Below, in pieces: positions 1 to 8,388 of a DNA stretch of 64,000 nucleotides. A program made the translations under genes and the position numbers. This DNA is from Phycisphaerales bacterium. GTDB taxonomy: Bacteria > Planctomycetota > Phycisphaerae > Phycisphaerales > UBA1924. Within the stretch, counting starts at the first letter, position 1. Each line of letters begins with the position of its first letter. The notes below the pieces were generated by a model, which saw only the letters and a program-made list of their open reading frames with translations, made no database searches and was not told the origin of the DNA. The stretch spans positions 50,814-114,813 of the forward strand of contig JADZER010000013.1 of the NCBI GenBank assembly GCA_020850415.1. The letters run 5' to 3'.

Positions 1-2865
1 GCCGCGGAGCTCGGTCCCGGCGTCGGCGGCGCGGAGCGTGAGGGGGTCGCGTCCGGCGAAGACGCGTCCGAGCATCTCGCACTGCCAGAGCGAGTCGGCG
101 ACGGCGCGGACGCCGATGTCGCGCACCTCGGGCCCGACGCGCACGCAGCCGGGCTTGGCGACGGGGTCGAGGATGGGCGAGCGGGGGATGTAGCCGAGCA
201 GCCCGCCGATGCTGGCGAACCCGCCGGCCTTGCCCTCGTTTGCCGCCAGCTCGGCGAGCAGGGTCTGGTCGATCACGCAGGGCGAGAGTCCGGGGGCGGC
301 CTGGGTGAAGGTCAGTCGCCGGTGGGCGGGGTCCTCGCGGTAGCGGGCGATGACCGCGTCGGTGAGCTCGGGGTCGACGAGCACCCAGTCGGGGCCGACG
401 AGCAGGGCCGCGTCGGCGTGGTGGTGGCGCATGGCCTCGAGCGTGACCGAGGGGCAGACCACCTCGTCCCAGATGGTCATGGCGCAGAGGCCGCCGCGCC
501 AGCAGTGGCCGGCGAAGGCCCTGGCGGCGGCGACGCCGCGGCGCCGATCGCCGAGCGGGTGGCTCTCGGTGTGCTCGATCTCGATGCTGGGGCGGGAGCC
601 GGGCCCGATCGCCCCGCCGATGCCCGGGGTGTGGAGGAGTCGCTCGTCGCCGATGAGGGCGCGGACGCGCTCGGGGTGCTCGGTGAGCAGCACGATGCGG
701 TCGAGCCCCTCGCAGCGGCAGAGGCGGGCGAGGGTGAGCTGGAGGGCGTTGCGCCCGTCGGCGACGGGCCAGGCGAGGTTGCGGACGGTGCCCATCCCGC
801 CGCGTTGGGTGTCGACGGGGATGAACGCCGCGACGCGCTTGCGTTCGCGCCGGCGTCCCTCGCCCCCGTCGGCGCCGTGCTCGTCGGGGTCGCGGGTGAG
901 CTTCTCGGCCCGGGCCCGGAGGGCGTCCTCGGCGGCGTGGAGGAGCTTGCCCATCTGGCCGGCGGCCTCGGCGAGCCACTCGACATTGACGATATCGCGT
1001 TCGATCTGTCGCTTCTGGCGGTCGAGCGGGCTGAGCGCGTGGTCGAGGTGGATGAGCCGGTCGGCCCTGAACCGCTTGAACTGGCCGGTCTGGTTGAGGT
1101 GCTGGACGAGGCTGAAGGCGGGGTTGAGCGCCTGGACCTCGCGACCCTGCTCCTGGACCCTGGCGATGAGCCTGTTGACCCGGTGCTGGTTGTCGTGGCG
1201 GGTGAGCATCTCGCGGAGCAGGCCGGCGCTCTCGGTGCTCAGGCGGGCGATGCGGGCGGCGTCGTGGGCGAGGCTGGCCAGCCGGTCGGCGACGCGCGGG
1301 CTTGTCATGCCGCGCAGCGCGCGGTCGGCGGTCGGCGGCGGCAGGGCCAGCGCCGGCGCGTCGGCGGGGGCGTGCAGGGCGAGGGCCTCGGCGAGCGTCA
1401 TGGGCGGGGCGAGGCGCTTGGCGACGCCGCCCTCGGTCGCGTCGATGGTCGAGAGCCCCTTGGCGGCGTCGGCCTCGAACATGCGCTCGAACTGGACGAG
1501 GTAGGCCGACATCTGCTCGTCGGTGTACACCGGGCGCCCGAGGTGGTCGGTGGCTGGGTGCAGGTGGGCGCGGTTGCGGACGATCCGCTGCCACTCCATA
1601 GTCTCGAGGGTGTTGAACTCGCCCAGCTCGCACGCCCAAGTGTTGTGGATGGCGGCCCCGGGCGCGTAGTACTGGCCGTCGGTGAACCCCAGGTCCTGGC
1701 CGATGAGGATGACGGGGTCGCAGGCCATGTGGCGGGCGAGGGTGTAGGCCATGTGGGCGACGGTTGCGCCGGGCTCGAGGCCCGCCCCGTCGTGGGCGAA
1801 CGCCGGGCCCAGGAGCTGCGAAAGCTTGTCGTCGTGCACGCAGCGGATCGCGCCGGGGAAGGCGTCGAGGATCGCCGGGTTGGCCTTGGGCTCGACGACG
1901 AGGGTGACGCCCGCGACATCCGCCTCGGTGAGCCCCTCGTAGAACCGGCGGCTGATCTCGTGGTAGTCCAGCGCCGTGACGAAGTGGGGCCTGATCCCCG
2001 CCTCGAGCACCTGCTTGAGGACGGTCTGCACCGCGATGATGACCACGCGGTCGCGCACCCCCGGGGCCCCGAGCAGGCGGAGGTTGCGGCGCAGGCTCGG
2101 CCCGGCGCTGACGACGACGGCCGGGCGCCCGTAGGCGCAGGCGGTCAGCTCGCCGATGCCCGGGGCGCTGGCGTAGTGGTCGAGGTTCATCATCCCGTTG
2201 CGCAGCGAGGTCTCGGTCTGCATGAGCGTGGTCACGACATTGGTGCGGATCGCCCGCACGGTCGTCGTGAACGCCTCGGCGAAGCGCCGGGCGCTCTCGC
2301 CCAGGCGGGGCGTGCTCGGCGGGTGGTCCACGATCTTCACGCCCAGCGAGAGGACCACCTCGGCCCCGCGCAGCGTCGCCGAGATCGCCCCCGCGTCGGC
2401 GCGGTGCAGCACCGCGATGTTCGCCCGCTCGAACCAGGCGGCGCAGTCCACCCGCTCGAGCACCGCGCGAAGGAGGCCCAGGTCCGGCTCGTGCACCAGC
2501 ACCACGCCCGTGCGCCCGAGCTTCTCGGCGATCCGCGCCACATGCAGCCCCACCCCGAAGCCCTGCACCACCGCCACGCCCACCTCCGAGGGGTCGACCC
2601 CCTCGGCCAGTCGGGCGGCCTCCTCCAGCGGGCGCCGGGCGCTGGCCAGCCGGCGGGCCGCCGCGCCCTCGCCAACCGTTCCGGTCACCCCGCCGTCGGG
2701 GGCCGGCTCGATCGTGCAATCGGCCCGGGCGGGGGTCTGGGCCAGCTCGCGGGCGGTCTCGGGCGAGCACCGCCCCAGGGCCTGGAGGTTGCGGGCGAAG
2801 ATCTCGGGGCTCGCCGCGAGCGGCTGGGGGGCGGGCGGCTGGGGGCGTCCTGCCTGATCGGTCAT
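1..2865 (-). CDS. DUF115 (Maf/MptE-like) protein with nucleotidyltransferase-like C-terminal part, partial
   Basis: The frame is open from an ATG at 2865 to the left edge, 955 codons with no stop, so the C-terminus is missing. Around residues 245-420 it reads like a DUF115 domain: an AGPSL motif near residue 250, then IIAVQTVLKQVLEAGIRPHF and VTALDYHE. DUF115 occurs in MptE-like enzymes and in the Maf proteins that glycosylate flagellin. From about residue 675 a second part begins (AAFIPVDTQRGGMGTVRNLA) that resembles an NTP-transferase/GT-A fold. A role in flagellin or surface glycosylation is inference; flgM lies 3.7 kb away. The start is weakly supported: a GAGGA lies about 13 nt upstream. 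The nucleotidyltransferase assignment is the less certain half. Confidence 0.75.
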   Translation of the reverse strand, partial: MTDQAGRPQPPAPQPLAASPEIFARNLQALGRCSPETARELAQTPARADCTIEPAPDGGVTGTVGEGAAARRLASARRPLEEAARLAEGVDPSEVGVAVVQGFGVGLHVARIAEKLGRTGVVLVHEPDLGLLRAVLERVDCAAWFERANIAVLHRADAGAISATLRGAEVVLSLGVKIVDHPPSTPRLGESARRFAEAFTTTVRAIRTNVVTTLMQTETSLRNGMMNLDHYASAPGIGELTACAYGRPAVVVSAGPSLRRNLRLLGAPGVRDRVVIIAVQTVLKQVLEAGIRPHFVTALDYHEISRRFYEGLTEADVAGVTLVVEPKANPAILDAFPGAIRCVHDDKLSQLLGPAFAHDGAGLEPGATVAHMAYTLARHMACDPVILIGQDLGFTDGQYYAPGAAIHNTWACELGEFNTLETMEWQRIVRNRAHLHPATDHLGRPVYTDEQMSAYLVQFERMFEADAAKGLSTIDATEGGVAKRLAPPMTLAEALALHAPADAPALALPPPTADRALRGMTSPRVADRLASLAHDAARIARLSTESAGLLREMLTRHDNQHRVNRLIARVQEQGREVQALNPAFSLVQHLNQTGQFKRFRADRLIHLDHALSPLDRQKRQIERDIVNVEWLAEAAGQMGKLLHAAEDALRARAEKLTRDPDEHGADGGEGRRRERKRVAAFIPVDTQRGGMGTVRNLAWPVADGRNALQLTLARLCRCEGLDRIVLLTEHPERVRALIGDERLLHTPGIGGAIGPGSRPSIEIEHTESHPLGDRRRGVAAARAFAGHCWRGGLCAMTIWDEVVCPSVTLEAMRHHHADAALLVGPDWVLVDPELTDAVIARYREDPAHRRLTFTQAAPGLSPCVIDQTLLAELAANEGKAGGFASIGGLLGYIPRSPILDPVAKPGCVRVGPEVRDIGVRAVADSLWQCEMLGRVFAGRDPLTLRAADAGTELRG

Positions 2866-3063
2866 CGCGAGGCGTCCATTCCTCGGGCTCGGGCCCGGCA
2901 ACCGAAACCCGGCCGGTGCATACAAACACCCGCCGGCTCCGCGGCGTACACGGAAGGTGGATCGGCCGTTGCCCCAGAAACACTCCAGATTGTGCCCACC
3001 CGTCCCGGGGCCCCGAAGCCTGAACGCAGCGCCGCGGGCGGAAGGCTCCGCGCTTGGGGGGGA

Positions 3064-3106
3064 CGCGTGGCCTTCGCTCCTGGCGTCGCTCAGACCACGG
3101 CACCCG
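3064..3106. repeat. Dispersed 43-bp repeat, inverted relative to the array at the right end
   Basis: The stretch reads CGCGTGGCCTTC, a variable middle, then CAGACCACGGCACCC. It is the reverse complement of the unit repeated in tandem at 63765-64000. The ends (GTGGYCT against AGGCCAC) can pair, so the unit could fold as a hairpin. It lies upstream of the gene at 3125. Confidence 0.75.
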
Positions 3107-3124
3107 CGAACCTCCCGGGGTCAT

Positions 3125-3847
3125 GTGCCCGGCCTGCCGGCTCATCCTTCCGCCTTCATCCTTCATCCTTTCCTGGCTCTCCCCGCGCTGGGGCAGTTGG
3201 ATCTGCTCCAGCCGCCGCCGACGCTGCCGAGTCTGCCCGACCCGCCGCGGGTCGCGCACGCGCTGCTGGAGAACCCGATCCCGGCGGTGCTGTTTGCGGT
3301 GGCGCTGGGGCTCGGGGCGTACGCGGTGTGCTCTCGTCTGGGCCGGCGCCGGCTGGGGCTGGTCGGGGCGGCGGTCGGGCTGGTGCTGGGGGTGATCGTG
3401 CTGGCGGTGTCGGCGCTGGTCGAGACCGGGCGTGAGCGGGTGCGGGTCGCGACGCACGGGTTGGTGGCGGCGGTGGCGACGGCCGACAGCGACGCGCTGG
3501 AAGGGATGCTCGCCCCGGATGCGCGGATGTACCTCAAGGGCGCGCCGGGGGGCTGGCGGAAGGACCAGATCATCGGCTGGGTCGGGCGGTACCTGGGCCC
3601 GGGCTCGGTCTACGCGGTAGAGTCGCACCGCGTGGACGAGGTGCAGGCGGAGGTCAAGCCCAACGGGCAGTTCGCGCGGACCCGGGCGACGGTGCTGGTC
3701 ACCCCCGAGCAGAACGCGCCGACGCGGTGCATCTGCATGCTCTCCTGGCAGCTCGTGGGGGAGCGGTGGGTGGTGGTGGAGATCGAGCCGCTGTGGGTGC
3801 AGGGGTGGGGCGAGGTCTCCGAGGGGGCGATGCGCGAGCGGTGGTGA
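3125..3847 (+). CDS. Small membrane protein with NTF2-like C-terminal domain, uncharacterised
   Basis: From the GTG at 3125 the product has 240 residues. Residues 1-24 resemble a signal peptide ending in ALPALGQ. Two hydrophobic segments follow at about residues 53-70 and 80-97 (VLFAVALGLGAYAV; LVGAAVGLVLGVIVLAV). The soluble C-terminal half (DSDALEGMLAPDARMYL and a conserved-looking WVVVEIEPLWVQGW near the end) resembles SnoaL/NTF2-like domains, which is a tentative fold guess. The apparent signal-peptide core is encoded by a dispersed TCATCCTT repeat, and no Shine-Dalgarno is visible, so the start is uncertain and could be internal. Codon use downstream of the repeat is typical of the window. 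Confidence 0.6.
   Translation: MPGLPAHPSAFILHPFLALPALGQLDLLQPPPTLPSLPDPPRVAHALLENPIPAVLFAVALGLGAYAVCSRLGRRRLGLVGAAVGLVLGVIVLAVSALVETGRERVRVATHGLVAAVATADSDALEGMLAPDARMYLKGAPGGWRKDQIIGWVGRYLGPGSVYAVESHRVDEVQAEVKPNGQFARTRATVLVTPEQNAPTRCICMLSWQLVGERWVVVEIEPLWVQGWGEVSEGAMRERW
3142..3172. repeat. TCATCCTT-type dispersed repeat
   Basis: TCATCCTT is repeated with TCCGCCT spacing (TCATCCTTCCGCCT, then TCATCCT twice). It is AT-richer than its surroundings and lies inside the apparent start of the 3125 gene, where it encodes SAFILHPF. Similar strings recur as intergenic repeats in planctomycete genomes, to my recollection. Confidence 0.5.
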
Positions 3848-3877
3848 AGGATGCGGCGGGGCCCGCCCGGGCGATAC

Positions 3878-5302
3878 TCAGCCGCCCGGATCGCCGGCGC
3901 GGACGGTCCGCGGGTCGCGGAGCGTGGGCAGGGCGTGGCGCACGCGGAGTCGGTTCTGATCGCGCAGGGCGCGGACGACCTCCGCGGCCGGGATGGTGCG
4001 CACCGAGCCGTCGGGGTGGAGCGCGTGCACCGGCCCGCCCGAGGGGTTGTGCGCCGGGTCGGGGGCCTCCACGACCAGCCACAGGCCGGCGTCCTGCGCG
4101 CCCAAGGCGTCGAAGATGAAGACGAAGTCGCCGAGGCGCTGCGCGGGGACGCCGGGGGCCTGCGCGCTGGCCTGCTGGATGACCGCGAGCTGGCGCGCCG
4201 GCGCGAGCCCCGCGAACGCCTCGAGCGTCGTGCCGACCAGATCGATGCCGGCGGTGGTGGTCTGCGAGGCGTCGGCGCAGAACGCGCCGGGCGTCACCGC
4301 GCCGTCGGCCATCAGCTCGGCGGGGTGCACGGGTGTCTGCCCGCGCTCCACCGCGGCGCGGATCGGTCCATCAAATCGCCCGACCGAAGCCCCGGCGCTC
4401 GCGCCCCACGACCCGGGCCCGGCGCCCAGGCGCGGGAGCACGCCGACCGCCGACGCGCCCGCCACCAGCACCCACAGCGCCACGCACACCAGGGGCCAGG
4501 CCAGCCCCGCACTGCGGGCCCGGCGGGGGTCCATCGCCCCGCTCGCGCCCAGCGCCAGCGTCGCCGCCCGCGCCCACGCCAGCGTCCCAAGCCACCCGAC
4601 CCACAGGCCCAGGCCCGGCACGAACCACAGCGCGTGCGGCAGGCTCGTCAGGCACACCGCCTGCACCGCCCGGGTGCGCGTCAGCGCCCGCGCGTCGGGG
4701 CGGCCAGCCGCGACGATCAGGGCGACCCACGCGACGAGCAGCACCACGCTGGCGGCCAGCAGGGCGAGCAGCGTCGTGAGCCCACGGACTCCCGCGGCGG
4801 CGTGGGAGATCGCGGGGACCGAGAGCGCCGCGCCCAGCAGCCATGCCGCGAGGGCGATCGCCAGAGCACCGGCGCCGAGGGTGACGATCGCGAAGGCGAC
4901 TGCCGGTCGCTCGCCCAGGCCGGGCGGGGTGAGGCGCATGAGCCGCGCCGGGTCGCGCGCGCCCAGCCACGCCGTCAGCCCCCAGCGGACGGGCCAGGAG
5001 CGGTGGGCCTCGACCCAGGGGAGGGTGTCTGGGCGTGTCTGGTGCTCGGCGACGCCCTCGGCGACCTCCAGGACCATCTCGTCGGCGTCGATGACGCGCC
5101 CGCAGAACACGCACTCGAACCGGCGCGGGGCGGGCAGGCCCTCGGGCCCGTCGCCCAGGTAGCCCTGCTCGCAGTGCGGGCAGCAGAAGCGGACGGTGCG
5201 GGGCCGGAAGCGGAAGTCCGACGGCTTGAAGGGGCGATCGCACGCGGGGCACCGGCGCGGGCGGACCTTCCACAGCGGGGTGTCGCAGCCGGGGCATCGC
5301 AT
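3878..5302 (-). CDS. Zinc-ribbon membrane protein, unknown function
   Basis: The product has 474 residues. The N-terminal cytosolic part carries four CxxC knuckles (C3/C6, C18/C21, C41/C44, C64/C67), enough for two zinc ribbons. Hydrophobic segments follow at about residues 135-160, 175-200, 235-255 and 270-295. A soluble C-terminal part (about 300-474) contains a DFVFIFDALGAQ segment. Planctomycetes encode many zinc-ribbon plus multi-span proteins of unknown role, and no catalytic motif is visible. The ATG at 5302 is preceded at 5 nt by TTGAAT, close to the TANNNT box of this window, and there is no Shine-Dalgarno, so leaderless expression is possible. Confidence 0.8.
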   Translation of the reverse strand: MRCPGCDTPLWKVRPRRCPACDRPFKPSDFRFRPRTVRFCCPHCEQGYLGDGPEGLPAPRRFECVFCGRVIDADEMVLEVAEGVAEHQTRPDTLPWVEAHRSWPVRWGLTAWLGARDPARLMRLTPPGLGERPAVAFAIVTLGAGALAIALAAWLLGAALSVPAISHAAAGVRGLTTLLALLAASVVLLVAWVALIVAAGRPDARALTRTRAVQAVCLTSLPHALWFVPGLGLWVGWLGTLAWARAATLALGASGAMDPRRARSAGLAWPLVCVALWVLVAGASAVGVLPRLGAGPGSWGASAGASVGRFDGPIRAAVERGQTPVHPAELMADGAVTPGAFCADASQTTTAGIDLVGTTLEAFAGLAPARQLAVIQQASAQAPGVPAQRLGDFVFIFDALGAQDAGLWLVVEAPDPAHNPSGGPVHALHPDGSVRTIPAAEVVRALRDQNRLRVRHALPTLRDPRTVRAGDPGG

Positions 5303-5341
5303 GGGGGATTCAAGGCGCTGGGCGCGCGCGGGGGCTCGCGG

Positions 5342-6259
5342 TCAGGATTCCGGAACGCCCACCAGCATGCTCGGCTGCATCCGGTAGACCTCGGGCCCGT
5401 CGCCCTTGGCCCCGGGGATCCGCTCGCGCAGCCCCTGCCCGTTGAGCAGGTTCAGCGGGTGCAGCTCCCGCGCCCGCATGAGGTCCAGGCTCTCGATGCC
5501 CGGCCGGTGCAGGGGCTCGTAGTCGGCCTCGCCGAACGCCCCCACCGTCACCATGCTCCGCTCGGCGGCGTGGTAGTAGAACGCGAGCTCGCCGTCGCGC
5601 CGGAGGATCACCGCCGCGGCCTCCGCGGCTCGTCGGTACTCGGCGATCTCGTCGGCCGACGCCGGCGAGCGGTCGATCCGGCCGTAGATGGCCACCTGGA
5701 GCGTGTACAGGGCCCGCTCCTTGCCCAGCAGCTTCTTGGCGTTTCGGAGGTCCAGCTCGGGCAGGCTGCCGGCGAGGTGGCTCGGCTCGGGCGGGGCCAG
5801 GAGGGCGGTCGCGAAGGGGGTCTGCCCGCCGAGGCGCAGGGTGCGGATCATCTCCAGGTCGGCCTTGGCCTGGGGGTCGTCGGGGCGGTCGTACCTGCCG
5901 TAGGCCACGACGGTCGCCGTGACGCGCTTCTCGGCGTACGCCCCGGGCAGCCCGCCCTCGGTCCGGGCCTTCATCACGCCCATGGCGGCGTTCTCGGTCT
6001 GCTGGTCGCCGGTGAAGGCGACGAGCACGATCGACCAGTGTGCGGCGGCCTGGGACTGGGCCTGCCCCGGCGTGCCGGAGGTGATGGGGGCGAGCACCTC
6101 GTCGGCCTCGTCACGGAACTGCTTGAGGTCCTCTTGAGTGGCTGGCTTGGGGTCCCTCGGTTTGGGCTTGCCGCCGAACTGGGCCGAGGCTGTCTGGGTG
6201 GCCACCGCGCATGTCAGCCCGGCGACGGCGAGGGCTCGGATGAGGGAAAGGGCGGGCAT
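5342..6259 (-). CDS. Secreted protein of unknown function
   Basis: From the ATG at 6259 the product has 305 residues. The start is chosen because GGAGGT lies 6 nt upstream and residues 1-27 form a clear signal peptide (SLIRALAVAGLTCAVA, then TASAQ). The mature part is charged and non-repetitive, with alternating helix and strand character (TVVAYGRYD, LQVAIYGRID). The two similar AYGR/IYGR segments suggest an internal duplication. The open frame extends further upstream, but that N-terminus is low-complexity and arginine/proline-rich. I recognise no family. It is separated by 39 nt from the zinc-ribbon gene and probably co-transcribed with it. Confidence 0.75.
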   Translation of the reverse strand: MPALSLIRALAVAGLTCAVATQTASAQFGGKPKPRDPKPATQEDLKQFRDEADEVLAPITSGTPGQAQSQAAAHWSIVLVAFTGDQQTENAAMGVMKARTEGGLPGAYAEKRVTATVVAYGRYDRPDDPQAKADLEMIRTLRLGGQTPFATALLAPPEPSHLAGSLPELDLRNAKKLLGKERALYTLQVAIYGRIDRSPASADEIAEYRRAAEAAAVILRRDGELAFYYHAAERSMVTVGAFGEADYEPLHRPGIESLDLMRARELHPLNLLNGQGLRERIPGAKGDGPEVYRMQPSMLVGVPES

Positions 6260-6587
6260 GGATTGACCTCCGTGGAGAAGCCTAGGGCCGGGCGGGCGGG
6301 GCGCACCGAGGGGCGTTGCGCGGCGTGGGCCGCGCGGGTTCTGCGCGGGGGACTTTGGGGTGGCGAACTCCCAAAAAGTTTCGCGCGTCCGCCCGCCGGT
6401 TATTGTGTATAAGTCCATGAATGACTAATGGTTACGGCGGTTGCGGATTCTACGGTCTGTATTGAAGCACGGATTGAGAAACCCCCGATAGCCAGTGTGG
6501 AGAGAGGGAGGGACCAAAGGCCGCAGCGATGCGGCCCTCGAGATTCGCGGGTGGGAGTATCCCGCCCGAGTTCGGGAGGTGTGTGGT
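6260..6587. other. Divergent intergenic region upstream of flgM
   Basis: This 328-bp region separates the minus-strand secreted protein from flgM. It is AT-richer than the flanks. It holds TGAA (6463-6466) followed 17 nt later by CCCGATAG (6484-6491), which resembles the flagellar sigma-28 consensus TAAA-N15-GCCGATAA with two extra spacer bases. It also contains one DnaA-box-like TTATACACA (minus strand, 6404-6412). GGGAGGT, 8 nt before the flgM ATG, is a good ribosome site. I see no other gene here. Confidence 0.4.
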
Positions 6588-6881
6588 ATGTCAGACATCA
6601 GTGCAATCGGTGGGGGGGCCTCGGCATCGGGGTTGCCGCGGCCTCTGCCAGACGCGATCGGGAGGGCCGGCGCCCGCGCCGAGCCCCGCTCGGCCCGACG
6701 CGGGGATGACCAGGTGGAGGTGTCGAGCTTGGCGAGGAGCATGTCCAGGCTGACAAGCGACGAGCCGGTGAGGCAGGACCTCATCGACCGCGTCCGGAGC
6801 GAGATCGAGGCCGGGACCTACGAGACGCCGGAGAAGCTCGACGGCGCGGCGGAGGGCCTCCTCCGCGACCTTGAGGCCTGA
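6588..6881 (+). CDS. flgM: Negative regulator of flagellin synthesis FlgM (anti-sigma-28)
   Basis: The product has 97 residues, the usual FlgM length. FlgM binds the flagellar sigma factor FliA until the hook-basal body is complete and it is exported. The C-terminal half (VSSLARSMSRLTSDEPVRQDLI, then VRSEIEAGTYETPEKLDGAAEGLLRDL in two segments) matches the FlgM domain: a charged helix, the RIEAGTY-like turn and a final LL helix. The N-terminal 45 residues are glycine/alanine/arginine-rich and disordered, as expected for the exported part. The start is set by GGGAGGT 8 nt upstream. It stands alone, followed by a strong terminator. Its presence implies a motile stage. Confidence 0.9.
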   Translation: MSDISAIGGGASASGLPRPLPDAIGRAGARAEPRSARRGDDQVEVSSLARSMSRLTSDEPVRQDLIDRVRSEIEAGTYETPEKLDGAAEGLLRDLEA

Positions 6882-6934
6882 GCGCCCCGCGAGCCCCCTG
6901 TCCCAATAGCAGCGCGTGCTGCCTTCTTCGCCGG

Positions 6935-6963
6935 AGCCCGCTCACCCGAGCGGGCTTCTTTTT
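6935..6963 (+). terminator. Rho-independent terminator after flgM
   Basis: A perfect 9-bp stem (AGCCCGCTC / GAGCGGGCT) with an ACCC loop is followed by TCTTTTTTT. It lies between flgM and the convergent sialidase-like gene. Confidence 0.9.
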
Positions 6964-6965
6964 CG

Positions 6966-8183
6966 TCACGGCGCGAGCTTGCCGATGTACCCCAGCCCGA
7001 GGGCCGCGGCCCGGAGCTGCTTGGCGTCGGGGTCGCGCCAGACCACGACCACGCGGTCGCCGAGGCGCTCCATCTCGGGCGACCCGCTCAGCCTGCCCTG
7101 GTCCATCGGCGCCAGGGCCCGGGGCGCCCCGACCAGGCCGCCGGGGCCGACGCGCTGAAGCATGATCTGCCCCTGCTTCTTGCGGGTCGCCAGCCAGGAG
7201 ACGATCGCCTCGTCGCCGTCGAGGAGCACATCGACGCGCCCGATCGGGACCTCCTGCCCGCGGCCCTCGTCGACGACGATCATCGGGCCCCAGGTGGCGC
7301 CGCTGTCGTCGGAGAACTTGGCGCAGACCCGGACGAGATTCCCCGCGGCGGTGAACCACACCACGACCACGCGGGCGCCCGAGGCCGCGACCGCCGGGCC
7401 GTTGACCGGGCAGCCGGGGATGACCCAGCCGTCGTCGTGGAGGACGATGGGCCCCCCGGTCGCGCCGCCGACGACGCCGGTGTCGCGCACCTCGTCGTCG
7501 GTGCGGTCGCGGTAGACCACGATCGGCCCGGCGTCGGCCACGGCCGCGCCGGTCGTGCAGCAGTCGCACACCTGCCCGTCGAGCAGCTCGGAGGGTCCGA
7601 CCGTGGCGCCGACCAGCGCGGTGCGGAGGGTCATCGGCCCGGTGACGAAGCCGCTGGGCTGCTCCTGGGTGTCGCGCCCGTCGAGCCAGTAGGCCCGGAC
7701 GCCCGCCGCGTCCGGCACCGTGGTCACGAACCCGTGCTGGGCGACCTTGCCGGCGTCGTCGTTGAGCACGCCCAGGTCGGCCCAGGTCAGGCCGCCGTCG
7801 GTCGAGCGGTTGAGATGGATGTCGTAGGCGCTGGCCTTGTCGTTGGTGGCGAGGAGCCAGTGGGCGTACATGGCGCCGTCGCCGCCCTCGACGACCGCGG
7901 GGACATCCGAGGAGTTCGCGAGCATGGCCCGGTGGTCGGCGACCACCACCGGCTCGCCCCAGCCCGCCTCAGTGAGCCGGAGGTACCGCAGCTCGATCGC
8001 GGTCGACCCGCCCTGGAGATAACTCAGGATCAGACCGTCGGAGCCACGGGTCAGCCTGTGGGCCGCGGCCCCGATGGGCGTGGGCGGGTCCTCGATGCCC
8101 AGCTGCGGCATGGGCCCGGTGAAGGGCTGGGCGACCGCCGCGGAGGCGAGGAGCGGGAAGAGCGCTGCGGGGAATCGGGCCAT
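6966..8183 (-). CDS. Secreted sialidase-like (BNR repeat) protein
   Basis: The product has 405 residues. Residues 1-18 form a signal peptide (LFPLLASAAVAQ). The body is a predicted six-bladed propeller with Asp-box motifs STDGGLTW and SDDSGATW. A VCDCCTTGAA segment also occurs in the sialidase/exo-alpha-sialidase-like families of many environmental bacteria. Canonical sialidase catalytic residues cannot be assigned with confidence, so activity on sialic acid is not claimed; it may be a carbohydrate-binding or other glycosidase-like propeller. The ATG follows TAGGAT by 5 nt without a ribosome site, suggesting leaderless translation. Confidence 0.8.
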   Translation of the reverse strand: MARFPAALFPLLASAAVAQPFTGPMPQLGIEDPPTPIGAAAHRLTRGSDGLILSYLQGGSTAIELRYLRLTEAGWGEPVVVADHRAMLANSSDVPAVVEGGDGAMYAHWLLATNDKASAYDIHLNRSTDGGLTWADLGVLNDDAGKVAQHGFVTTVPDAAGVRAYWLDGRDTQEQPSGFVTGPMTLRTALVGATVGPSELLDGQVCDCCTTGAAVADAGPIVVYRDRTDDEVRDTGVVGGATGGPIVLHDDGWVIPGCPVNGPAVAASGARVVVVWFTAAGNLVRVCAKFSDDSGATWGPMIVVDEGRGQEVPIGRVDVLLDGDEAIVSWLATRKKQGQIMLQRVGPGGLVGAPRALAPMDQGRLSGSPEMERLGDRVVVVWRDPDAKQLRAAALGLGYIGKLAP

Positions 8184-8188
8184 GGGGG

Positions 8189-8194
8189 ATCCTA
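8189..8194 (-). promoter_or_regulatory. TAGGAT -10 box, 5 nt before the start of the sialidase-like gene
   Basis: On the minus strand TAGGAT is followed by CCCCC and the ATG at 8183, and no Shine-Dalgarno is present. It fits the TANNNT-N5-8-ATG pattern found at about a dozen genes here. Confidence 0.5.
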
Positions 8195-8266
8195 CGGCGT
8201 CGGGGTGGCAGATTCGGTGTCGATCCTGGTGGTCGGACGGCCGATGTAGGCACTCGTACCACTATT

Positions 8267-8331
8267 CTGTCCCCACCGGCTGTCCCCACCGGCCGTCCCG
8301 ATCGGCGGACCCCATCGGCAGTCCCCGTCGG
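8267..8331. repeat. Five imperfect 13-bp tandem repeats between divergent genes
   Basis: CTGTCCCCACCGG occurs twice exactly and is followed by CCGTCCCGATCGG, CGGACCCCATCGG and CAGTCCCCGTCGG. All five are 13 bp with a conserved NNGTCCCCNNCGG core. The array sits between two divergent starts, about 58 nt before the lipoprotein gene. Confidence 0.8.
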
Positions 8332-8388
8332 GCCCTCGCCGGGCGTCCCGTGGATAACCTTACGAGAGACCCGCAGGAGACCGAGACC

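Noticed and set aside
3142..3172. TCATCCTT repeat as a protein-coding motif in its own right
   Set aside because: The DNA string looks like an intergenic repeat; its translation is likely secondary to the gene start discussed above.
322..3435. Long plus-strand open frame over the DUF115 gene
   Set aside because: The opposite strand has clear DUF115 motifs. The plus-strand reading is Gly/Ala/Val/Arg-rich without conserved motifs and is a by-product of high GC.
3851..6412. Long plus-strand open frame of 853 codons
   Set aside because: It lies antisense to the zinc-ribbon membrane protein and the secreted protein, both with motifs, signal peptide or ribosome site.
6404..6412. DnaA-box-like TTATACACA (minus strand), a possible origin
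   Set aside because: Only one box is present and there is no dnaA/dnaN gene or AT-rich unwinding element.
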